Shown piece after piece: positions 1 to 5,998 of a DNA stretch of 12,025 nucleotides; positions within the stretch are counted from its first letter, which is position 1; each line of letters starts with the position of its first letter. The notes under the pieces are model-generated. The model did not search any database. It was given only the letters and a program-made list of their open reading frames with translations, and was not told where the DNA came from. The translations under genes were made by a program, and so were the position numbers. Origin of the DNA: Candidatus Poribacteria bacterium (GTDB lineage Bacteria; Poribacteria; WGA-4E; WGA-3G); NCBI GenBank assembly GCA_009835515.1, contig VXXH01000341.1, positions 1 through 12,025 on the forward strand. The letters run 5' to 3'.

Positions 1-1
1 T

Positions 2-607
2 CTACTGACTGCACGCACCCGATTTCGCTTGGATTATCTGTCAAAGACGTATCACGGCTTTATTTTTGGGAGTCTCCAGCAAGGTCGAAAAAGCGGTGCT
101 TTTTTTATCAATAAAGGCATGGCACATGCGCGAATTATCCGAAATCTGACGCAGCATGTCCTTTTTGAATCTTTCGTTCAGAAACAATTCAACGAATCTA
201 TTCTCTTAAACGATCGGAATTTGGTAGGTGGCGGAGTTCGATTCGACTTGCATCCGTCAAGTTCTAAATTTAATATCTATCTCGGTATCGGTGCGATGTG
301 GGAACATGAGCGTATTAATGACAAAGATGACGGTGAGATTACAACCCGTATCATTCGATCAACGAACTATGTCAATTGGACTGGACAATTCGATGAACGG
401 ATTACAACAAGCGCGACTGGGTATTATCAGGTCCATACACGGCGTTTTGAGGACTATCGCATCCTTTTTCAGGGAAGCCTTACATTTCGACTCACAACGA
501 AGTTAGCGTTTCCGCTCCGTGTAAATCTCCGATACGATAATGAACCACCAACCGGTATTCGTAAACATGATGTGGAAATTTTTAATGGATTGCGGTATAC
601 TTTTTAA
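2..607 (+). CDS. DUF481-like outer-membrane beta-barrel protein, 5' end missing
   Basis: This frame is open from the first bases of the window, so the gene starts upstream; a TTG at 29 is probably internal because the codons before it read on without a stop. About 201 residues of the C-terminal part are visible. They alternate polar and hydrophobic/aromatic residues in short strands, and the protein ends in Tyr-Thr-Phe, the terminal aromatic that BamA-dependent outer-membrane barrels usually carry. The segment Gly-Gly-Gly-Val-Arg-Phe and the spacing of strands resemble the DUF481 (YdiY-like) family, whose function is poorly defined. It probably sits in the outer membrane. The next gene is 121 nt downstream on the same strand. 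The barrel assignment is fairly safe; the family name is inference from pattern only. Confidence 0.6.
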   Translation, partial: LLTARTRFRLDYLSKTYHGFIFGSLQQGRKSGAFFINKGMAHARIIRNLTQHVLFESFVQKQFNESILLNDRNLVGGGVRFDLHPSSSKFNIYLGIGAMWEHERINDKDDGEITTRIIRSTNYVNWTGQFDERITTSATGYYQVHTRRFEDYRILFQGSLTFRLTTKLAFPLRVNLRYDNEPPTGIRKHDVEIFNGLRYTF

Positions 608-609
608 TG

Positions 610-641
610 GTTATCAGTTATCAGTTATCGGTTATCAGTTA
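610..641 (+). repeat. Tandem heptad repeat (GTTATCA)n
   Basis: About 4.6 head-to-tail copies of the 7-mer GTTATCA lie just after the stop codon of the barrel gene. The third copy ends in G instead of A. Heptad repeats of this kind recur between genes in some repeat-rich bacterial genomes, so this may be part of a dispersed intergenic element; only one array is present in this window. Confidence 0.75.
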
Positions 642-652
642 AGAGGCTCTTA
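640..652. repeat. Short perfect palindrome after the heptad array
   Basis: TAAGAG and CTCTTA flank a single G, giving a perfect 6+1+6 inverted repeat directly at the end of the heptad array. With no loop and no T-tract it is not a convincing terminator. It could be a protein-binding half-site pair or the edge of a repeat element. Confidence 0.4.
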
Positions 653-729
653 TGGCAGTTGCGAATTCTGCCCATTCCACAAATATCCCGGGGCTGATAG
701 CTTATACGTTTAAAAAAGGAGTTATCTGA
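652..729 (+). CDS. Possible 25-codon leader ORF
   Basis: An ATG at 652 opens a frame of 25 codons that closes with TGA at 727-729; this stop shares its last A with the ATG of the YdjY-acylphosphatase gene (TGATG). Such an overlap would allow translational coupling. There is no good ribosome binding site ahead of 652, since the sequence there is the palindrome and heptad repeat, and the product has no recognisable features. It may be chance or part of a repeat element. Confidence 0.2.
   Translation: MAVANSAHSTNIPGLIAYTFKKGVI
716..721 (+). promoter_or_regulatory. Ribosome binding site for the YdjY-acylphosphatase gene
   Basis: AAGGAG lies 7 nt before the ATG at 729 within an A-rich stretch. 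This fixes the start and supports the signal peptide as part of the product. Confidence 0.8.
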
Positions 730-1697
730 TGAAAAAAGCAAAAATCAACGTTTGGCAAATAGGAACGATAATCTGTATCGGTGTGTTTCTCATAACACTG
801 TCAAATATTGGATGGGCAGATGGGCATCTCGAAATTAAGGAGAAGGAGCAGAAGCTTGTCTTAAAGGGCAAAATTTCTGAAGCTCTTGGTGAATACGATT
901 CACATTTGAAAGGAGCCGTTGAATACCTTGTTTGTGGACGCAACGGCAAGGAATATGAGAGCATTATCGTCGTTGATGCAACAGCGAAAGAAATTTACGA
1001 TACGCTTGAAAAACTCGGTGTTGCGGTAGGTACGCCTCCCGGCTATGATGAAGAAAAAGATGAACCGACACCAGCAAAAGGGACCGAGTTTCTTATCTAT
1101 GCTGAATGGAAGATCGGTGACAAAGCGAAAAAAGTCCGTGCCGAAGATTTAATTTTCAATGTGAAAACCCAAAAGCCGATGCAACAGGTCGCTTGGATCT
1201 ATTCCGGTTCGCGCGTAGTCGCAGACTTGGATAGTGATGACGAGGATGCGATGATACCGCAAGCATTTATGAGTAATGACCTTGTCGCCTTAAAGCGGTT
1301 TGATGCGAGCGCGCTCTTCCAAAATCCGCTTCTCGAATCGGAAGAGGAAAACATCTATAAAAAGAACGATGCCTTGCTGCCAAAACTTGGGACACCTGTC
1401 ACACTCACAATTGAGGTTAACCGGAAAATGCGACTGTTTGTGCTAATCAGTGGGAAGGTCCAAGGCGTGGGATTCCGCAATTTCACACAGATGAATGCTA
1501 AGCAACTCGGTATCAACGGCTATGCTAAGAATCTACCCAACGGTAAGGTTGAAGTCATCGCAGAGGGTGATAAGTCGAAGTTAGATGCGTTAGTCGCTTT
1601 ATTAAAGAAGGGGCCGCGCTTTGCCAGAGTAGATTCTCTTGACGTTGACGAGCGTCCCTTCACAGGGGAATATAAGACTTTCGGCATTCGGTATTAA
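729..1697 (+). CDS. Secreted YdjY-domain protein fused to acylphosphatase
   Basis: The 322-residue product has three parts. Residues 1-31 form a signal peptide: Lys-rich start, hydrophobic core, and a probable cut near Gly-Trp-Ala-Asp. Residues about 34-215 match the YdjY-type domain in pattern, including the VEYLVCGRNGKEYES segment, the RAEDLIFN segment and the WIYSGSRVV segment. Residues 234-322 are a complete acylphosphatase domain with the signature GKVQGVGFR, catalytic Arg250 and catalytic Asn268 in GYAKNLPNGKVEV. Acylphosphatases hydrolyse carboxyl-phosphate bonds and are normally free cytosolic proteins of about 90-100 residues, so a signal peptide and a fused partner are unusual. The role of YdjY domains is unknown. 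An ATG at 1428 stands at the exact start of the acylphosphatase domain. The MocA-like gene follows after 3 nt. Domain calls are firm for acylphosphatase, good for YdjY. Confidence 0.88.
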   Translation: MKKAKINVWQIGTIICIGVFLITLSNIGWADGHLEIKEKEQKLVLKGKISEALGEYDSHLKGAVEYLVCGRNGKEYESIIVVDATAKEIYDTLEKLGVAVGTPPGYDEEKDEPTPAKGTEFLIYAEWKIGDKAKKVRAEDLIFNVKTQKPMQQVAWIYSGSRVVADLDSDDEDAMIPQAFMSNDLVALKRFDASALFQNPLLESEEENIYKKNDALLPKLGTPVTLTIEVNRKMRLFVLISGKVQGVGFRNFTQMNAKQLGINGYAKNLPNGKVEVIAEGDKSKLDALVALLKKGPRFARVDSLDVDERPFTGEYKTFGIRY

Positions 1698-1700
1698 ACC

Positions 1701-2306
1701 ATGACGCGTACGTCGTTCCCGTTCATATCTGGAATACTCCTTGCTGCAGGACTCTCCACTCGGATGGGGGAACCGAAGCAGCTGCTCCCTTTTGGGGAAA
1801 GCACTATTGTTGAAACCGTAGTGGACAATATGCTCGGTGCCAAGTTCAATGAAGTGATCGTTGTCGTGGGGCATCGCGCATCAGAGGTTCAAGAACAATT
1901 AGGGACACGTCCGATCAATACTGTTTTTAACCCTGATTATCGCGAGGGTATGTTAACCTCCGCCCAAATAGGCGTACGGGCACTTGAATCAAGCGATGCA
2001 TTTGCCCTGCTGCTCGTAGACCAACCCTTTATCACATCTATCCTGATTGATCAAGTTGTTGATGCATATCGGCAAACAGAGAAGGGAATCACCTTACCGA
2101 GTTATAATTATAAGCGCGGTCATCCGGTCATCTTTAACCAGAAATATGCCCGCGATATTCTGGGACTAACTCCAGAAAGTGGCGGCGTGCGAACGCTTTT
2201 TAAAAAGTATGGTGACGATATTCATTATGTTACCGTAGATACAGATAGTGTGCTACGGGATATTGATTACCGCGAAGATTATGAACGCGCCCTGCAGGAA
2301 AATTGA
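1701..2306 (+). CDS. MocA-like molybdopterin-cofactor nucleotidyltransferase
   Basis: The 201-residue protein is a MobA-like NTP transferase. Near the N-terminus it has LLAAGLSTRMGEPKQLLPFG, the nucleotide-binding loop with its Arg and Lys. Further on it has LLLVDQPF, the metal-binding Asp region, and the RGHPVIF segment typical of the MocA/PucB group. MocA adds CMP to molybdopterin to make the cytosine dinucleotide cofactor used by xanthine dehydrogenase-type enzymes. Length is usual for the family. The start ATG is 3 nt after the upstream stop, with no clear ribosome binding site, so translation may be coupled to the upstream gene. A CoxD-like ATPase two genes on fits a molybdenum-hydroxylase context, but no such enzyme is in the window. 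Some family members act on other substrates, so the exact reaction is inferred. Confidence 0.8.
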   Translation: MTRTSFPFISGILLAAGLSTRMGEPKQLLPFGESTIVETVVDNMLGAKFNEVIVVVGHRASEVQEQLGTRPINTVFNPDYREGMLTSAQIGVRALESSDAFALLLVDQPFITSILIDQVVDAYRQTEKGITLPSYNYKRGHPVIFNQKYARDILGLTPESGGVRTLFKKYGDDIHYVTVDTDSVLRDIDYREDYERALQEN

Positions 2307-2327
2307 AAGGTTGCCACGTAAATACAC

Positions 2328-2334
2328 GAGGGAG
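2328..2334 (+). promoter_or_regulatory. Ribosome binding site for the Uma2-family gene
   Basis: GAGGGAG lies 8 nt before the ATG at 2343 in the 36-nt gap after the MocA-like gene. It confirms that the duplicated N-terminal unit is translated, not a remnant upstream of a later start. Confidence 0.8.
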
Positions 2335-2342
2335 AAAGAAAA

Positions 2343-3014
2343 ATGAAAGAGCCTCGCAAAGACGCACCAGAAATTCCCGAATCAATACCGACCACCGCGA
2401 CATTGGAAGAATTTCTTGAGAACGATGTCCCAGGCTATGAATACACTGACGGCAAATTAGTCCTGAAGTCACCGCCCGAAAGGCACCTGCCGATTCCCAC
2501 GACGATGACAGCGGAAGAATTTCTTGAGAACGATGTCCCAGGCTATGAATACGCGACAGGAGAATTAATACCGATGTCACCAGCGACGAGAAGACACGGT
2601 AAGATCAGCGCAAAGGTTATCTGGCACCTGTCCTCACATGTCTACGAAAATGGGTTGGGGGAATTGTATACCGCAGAAACGATATTTCAGGTTGGCGACC
2701 GCATGATGAAGCCGGACGTGGCTTTCGTTTCAACCGCCCGCCTCGATGTTGATGAAGATAAAGCGTTCCCGATCCCGCCCGATCTGGCGATTGAAGTAAT
2801 CTCTCCGACAGATGTCCACTATCGTATTGTCCGCAAGGCGTTCGACTATCTGAACGCTGGCACCCATCTCGTCTGGGTCCTTGACCCTGTTGCCAAAACG
2901 GTGACAGTATATCGTTCTGAAAGCGACATTGAGATACTTACGCACGAAGCCACGTTAACAGTTGAGAATATCGTGCCAGGGTTCGCCTGTCCGGTGGGAC
3001 ACCTGTTTGAATAA
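2343..3014 (+). CDS. Uma2-family (DUF820) putative endonuclease with duplicated N-terminus
   Basis: The 223-residue protein has the PD-(D/E)XK-type fold signature of Uma2 proteins: KPDVAFVS (Asp125), LAIEVISP (Glu151), then KAFDYLNAGTHLVWVLDP and a C-terminal beta region. These residues are those expected of a metal-dependent nuclease, although the cellular role of Uma2 proteins is not established and they are often abundant in genomes with many repeats. The N-terminus is odd: residues about 16-51 and 52-87 are two copies of the same unit, each with EEFLENDVPGYEY. Only the second copy runs into the conserved domain; Uma2 proteins normally have one. The copies are 108 nt apart and keep the frame. 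A strong ribosome binding site supports the ATG at 2343. Confidence 0.85.
   Translation: MKEPRKDAPEIPESIPTTATLEEFLENDVPGYEYTDGKLVLKSPPERHLPIPTTMTAEEFLENDVPGYEYATGELIPMSPATRRHGKISAKVIWHLSSHVYENGLGELYTAETIFQVGDRMMKPDVAFVSTARLDVDEDKAFPIPPDLAIEVISPTDVHYRIVRKAFDYLNAGTHLVWVLDPVAKTVTVYRSESDIEILTHEATLTVENIVPGFACPVGHLFE
2405..2552 (+). repeat. In-frame direct repeat, two perfect 40-bp copies
   Basis: Positions 2405-2444 and 2513-2552 are identical over 40 bp and lie 108 bp apart (36 codons). Flanking codons have diverged, for instance the parts encoding TDGKLVLKSPPER against ATGELIPMSPATR. The pattern fits a tandem duplication of one 108-bp unit, or recombination between two related Uma2 genes, followed by divergence outside the core. 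Confidence 0.95.
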
Positions 3015-3023
3015 CGTAAGTTC

Positions 3024-3034
3024 GGTATAATACC
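3024..3034 (+). promoter_or_regulatory. Possible -10 element within a palindrome, ahead of the CoxD-like gene
   Basis: GGTATAATACC is a perfect 5+1+5 palindrome that contains TATAAT at 3026-3031. A transcript starting near 3038 would give a leader of about 44 nt to the ATG at 3082. No good -35 hexamer stands 15-19 nt upstream, so it could be a weak or activator-dependent promoter, an operator, or chance. Confidence 0.3.
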
Positions 3035-3081
3035 TTCAAAATTTGTCAATATCAAACGGAGTTTATTTTACATTTTACACA

Positions 3082-3969
3082 ATGTTTACATCCATCGAAA
3101 ATGTTCAAAACGCTTGTGAGAAACACGCGTACATCGCAGATAAGGGGTTAGCGACAACGCTCTATCTCGCGCATCACCTCAAAAAGCCTATTTTTCTTGA
3201 AGGCGAACCGGGTGTCGGCAAAACAGAAGTCGCTAAAGTGCTTGCGGATGCTACAGGTGCGAAGCTCATCCGATTGCAGTGCTACGAGGGTTTAGACGCA
3301 AACAGCGCATTGTACGAATGGAACTATACGCGACAGATTTTGCAACTTCGGATTGATGAAGCACGCGGTCGCGACAAAGAAGATATCGGGACAGATCTCT
3401 TCAGCGAGGACTTTCTATTGAAACGTCCGTTGTTGGAGGCTATCCAGAGCGATGGCGATGTGCCACCCGTCCTCCTCATTGACGAAGTTGACCGAAGCGA
3501 TAGCGAATTCGAGGCGTTTCTGCTCGAAATTCTATCCGATTTCCAGATCACGATTCCCGAAATCGGGACGATCCAAGCAAAACATATTCCATACGTGGTG
3601 CTGACTTCAAATCGAACGCGAGAGGTTCATGAGGCACTCAAACGGCGTTGTCTCTATCAGTGGATTGACTACCCTACCATTGAAAAGGAATTAGCGATTG
3701 TGCAGACGAAACTACCACAGATTGATGAACACCTCGCACAGCAGTTATGCCAGATAATGCAACTCTGGCGGCAGGGAGACTACTATAAAAAACCGGGAGT
3801 CGCTGAAACACTGGATTGGGCACTGGCACTCATCGCACTCGGTAAAGGGCAACTGGATGCGGATGTCGTTGCTGAGACGCTTGGGTGTGTTTTCAAATAT
3901 CAAGATGATATCCAACGAGCACGCGCCGTAGAACTCTCCGAGTTAGGATTACAGGATGAACCAGAGTAG
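3082..3969 (+). CDS. MoxR-type AAA+ ATPase, CoxD-like
   Basis: I chose the ATG at 3082 (295 residues) because MFTSIENVQ is how this family usually begins; the frame is open back to a TTG at 3043, which would add 13 residues. With the shorter form, Walker A GEPGVGKT is at 41-48, Walker B LLIDEVD at 131-137, sensor-1 TSN at 175-177, and the family block LKRRCLYQWIDYPT at about 186-199. The LIRLQCYEGLD and YEWNYTRQ segments are typical of the CoxD branch of MoxR. CoxD helps mature the Mo-Cu site of CO dehydrogenase, and relatives accompany other molybdenum hydroxylases; MoxR proteins usually work as chaperones with a VWA-domain partner. No VWA gene is present here. The 3' end overlaps the permease gene by 14 nt. 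The family is firm; the molybdenum link is inference. Confidence 0.85.
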   Translation: MFTSIENVQNACEKHAYIADKGLATTLYLAHHLKKPIFLEGEPGVGKTEVAKVLADATGAKLIRLQCYEGLDANSALYEWNYTRQILQLRIDEARGRDKEDIGTDLFSEDFLLKRPLLEAIQSDGDVPPVLLIDEVDRSDSEFEAFLLEILSDFQITIPEIGTIQAKHIPYVVLTSNRTREVHEALKRRCLYQWIDYPTIEKELAIVQTKLPQIDEHLAQQLCQIMQLWRQGDYYKKPGVAETLDWALALIALGKGQLDADVVAETLGCVFKYQDDIQRARAVELSELGLQDEPE

Positions 3970-5683
3970 GAAAGATCAACGTGTTGAAACAAAAATCTTT
4001 AGAGGTACCGGTTACCTCCTTTTAGTGGCTGCAGCTTTCTGCACGATGATACCTCTGCTATGGCTGTTGACTTCCTCTTTTAAAACCGCAAATGAGATTT
4101 TTGCCGTTCCTATACAGTGGTTTCCCAGCTTCCCCCCACGTGTTACATCATCGCCTTATATTATTGAAGATGCATATCCAAAGATTGAGAAACCGATGAC
4201 CGTAGATAAAACAAAATGGGATGAACTACAGCCTGAACTTACACAAGCAATCTGGACGAAGGCGCAAGGACACATCGCAGCAAACACTCAATTTTCCAAT
4301 TACGTCCCATCCGAGCAATTACAGACGGAAATAATAGAAGGCTTATGGCAACAGCTGGTAACGACTTTGCCAGACGAGATATGGCATGAAACAACAGAAT
4401 CCGTCGCTACTGCGGTGCAGGACGCAGTTATTCCAGAAATCGTTGACACGATCTGGGGATCTGTGTACCGTGAAGTTGGCATTGGAACACTCCAGATAGA
4501 AGATATTGACTTCAATCGCACACCAATTGAAACCGTGAAATGGGAAACAGCATCAGAGACAAGTACACGCATCCATCCATCCGAAGATACGCAGACTGTT
4601 GCGAGTCTATCCTACAATTTTCAAAACAGCGACACGCTTCATATAACGGCTGCTGTTCCTTCCCCTGTCCCAATTGAGCGGATTCGGCGACTCACATTGC
4701 CTGTCCGCGGAGATGCTTCATACCACCGACTCTTCTTAACCGTGTCTGTTCTGCAATCTGGAGAGGCTACGGACAATACCAATAGAATTACATATCAATC
4801 AACACGACCTTTCGTTTTGGAGAGTGCGTTGTGGCAAGACGCGGTCTGGCGACTGCACGGCATCCCTGGTGAATTGGAATCAGCGCACATTACGATGCAG
4901 CAAGTGAAAACGGATGACGCAGTCCAGCCTCCGGTAGAGATCGGAACAGAACCGCAATTGTCTCTTCAATTAACAATTCATCAACCGTCTTACGTGTCAA
5001 TCGTCTGGGATAAGTTAACTTCAAACTATCGGAATCTGTGGAAGACAGTCCCCTATAACCGCTACTTTATCAACAGTATTTTCATCGCCACCGCGTCAAC
5101 GCTTCTTACGCTGTTTTTCTGCTCTCTCGGCGGTTATGCGTTTGCGAAGTATCAATTCCGTGGTCAGAAAATTCTGTTCGGTATTCTCCTCGCTTCCATG
5201 ATGGTGCCTTTTCAGGTATTGCTTGTGCCTCTGTTTGGACTGATGTACGACATCGGATGGCTCAATAGTTATAAAGCGATTATCATCCCATTTTCGGTTG
5301 GCGCGTTCGGTGTATTTTTGATGCGTCAATTTATCGTCACAATTCCGTCAGAACTGCTTGATGCGGCGCGTATTGATGGTTGCTCGGAGTTCGGTATCTA
5401 CTATCGGGTTGTGCTCCCTATCATCAAACCGGCACTCGGTGCGCTGACGATTTATTCGTTTTTAGGTTCATGGAACGGTTATCTCTGGCCCCTCATCATT
5501 CTACGCGATGAGGCGAAATATACACTGCCGATTGGTTTAGCGAATCTCGTCGGCATCTATCGTCAAGATTACGGTATGCTGATGGCGGGTACACTGCTAT
5601 CGTTAATGCCGATTGTTATTCTTTTCCTCGCGATGCAGCGTGAATTTGTGCAAGGAATCACTTTAGGAGGTGTCAAGGAGTAA
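3956..5683 (+). CDS. MalG-type carbohydrate ABC permease with a large periplasmic insert
   Basis: The 575-residue product is about twice the usual length (about 275-300). Residues 17-39 are the first membrane helix, followed by the family motif SSFKTANEIF. From 357 (NYRNLWKTVPYNRYFINS) to the end it matches MalG-type permeases closely: helices at about 371-396, 406-430, 440-460, 494-515 and 544-560, and the EAA loop (SELLDAARIDG, then IKP) at about 465-491, which docks on the ATPase. Residues about 63-356 are extra and lie in the first periplasmic loop. The first half of the insert is rich in likely helices with spaced Trp (about 85-175); the second looks beta-rich (about 195-350). The start overlaps the CoxD-like gene by 14 nt, with TAGGA 7 nt upstream. 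No MalF, MalK or binding protein is adjacent, so the substrate is unknown. Confidence 0.85.
   Translation: MNQSRKDQRVETKIFRGTGYLLLVAAAFCTMIPLLWLLTSSFKTANEIFAVPIQWFPSFPPRVTSSPYIIEDAYPKIEKPMTVDKTKWDELQPELTQAIWTKAQGHIAANTQFSNYVPSEQLQTEIIEGLWQQLVTTLPDEIWHETTESVATAVQDAVIPEIVDTIWGSVYREVGIGTLQIEDIDFNRTPIETVKWETASETSTRIHPSEDTQTVASLSYNFQNSDTLHITAAVPSPVPIERIRRLTLPVRGDASYHRLFLTVSVLQSGEATDNTNRITYQSTRPFVLESALWQDAVWRLHGIPGELESAHITMQQVKTDDAVQPPVEIGTEPQLSLQLTIHQPSYVSIVWDKLTSNYRNLWKTVPYNRYFINSIFIATASTLLTLFFCSLGGYAFAKYQFRGQKILFGILLASMMVPFQVLLVPLFGLMYDIGWLNSYKAIIIPFSVGAFGVFLMRQFIVTIPSELLDAARIDGCSEFGIYYRVVLPIIKPALGALTIYSFLGSWNGYLWPLIILRDEAKYTLPIGLANLVGIYRQDYGMLMAGTLLSLMPIVILFLAMQREFVQGITLGGVKE
5675..5680 (+). 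promoter_or_regulatory. Ribosome binding site for the Rieske gene
   Basis: AAGGAG stands 6 nt before the ATG at 5687 and lies inside the last codons of the permease gene, fixing the Rieske start and making cotranscription likely. Confidence 0.8.
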
Positions 5684-5686
5684 AAA

Positions 5687-5998
5687 ATGTCTGATTACAC
5701 AACAGTTACGAAAACCAAAGCAATACGAGAAGGTCGCGGAAAAGCGTTTACTGTTAACGGAAAACGGGTCGCTATTTTCAATGAGAACGGCGAATTCTGT
5801 GCTGTAGACAACACCTGTCCACACGCCATGGGTTCACTCGGTAGAGGTAGGATTCGGAACGGTATTGCTGTATGTCCTGTCCACGGCTATGCCTATAATA
5901 CAGAAACTGGAGAATGCCAAACCGATCCCCGCCTCCGCATCAGGACTTATCCATTGATTGTTGAGGACGAGGAGATCAAAATTGAGGTGAAATCGTGA
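5687..5998 (+). CDS. Small Rieske [2Fe-2S] ferredoxin-like protein
   Basis: The 103-residue protein carries the full Rieske cluster motif: Cys44-x-His46, then 16 residues, Cys63-x2-His66 (CPHAM and CPVHG). Both Cys and both His that bind the 2Fe-2S cluster are present. It has no signal peptide or membrane anchor, so it is a soluble cytoplasmic electron carrier or small subunit, like NirD or dioxygenase-type ferredoxins, not a cytochrome bc1 Rieske subunit. It starts 3 nt after the permease stop and its stop overlaps the GTG of the TlpA-like gene. No reductase or oxygenase partner lies on this strand; the PhyH-like enzyme further right is a 2-oxoglutarate type and does not need a Rieske protein. 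Partner unknown. Confidence 0.9.
   Translation: MSDYTTVTKTKAIREGRGKAFTVNGKRVAIFNENGEFCAVDNTCPHAMGSLGRGRIRNGIAVCPVHGYAYNTETGECQTDPRLRIRTYPLIVEDEEIKIEVKS

Noticed and set aside
29..31. TTG as the start of the first gene
   Set aside because: The frame stays open to the window edge and the residues before it continue without a stop, so the true start is probably upstream.
610..641. Heptad array as a CRISPR
   Set aside because: The units are 7 bp, directly tandem and without spacers, and no cas gene is present.
3043..3045. TTG as the start of the CoxD-like gene
   Set aside because: The extra 13 residues do not match the usual family N-terminus, and no ribosome binding site precedes the TTG; the ATG at 3082 gives the typical MFTSIENVQ start.
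3956..5683. Two separate genes joined by error (permease and an insert gene)
   Set aside because: The frame is open throughout, both halves of the permease are needed to make one complete MalG-type protein, and the insert has no start site or ribosome binding site of its own that I can see.
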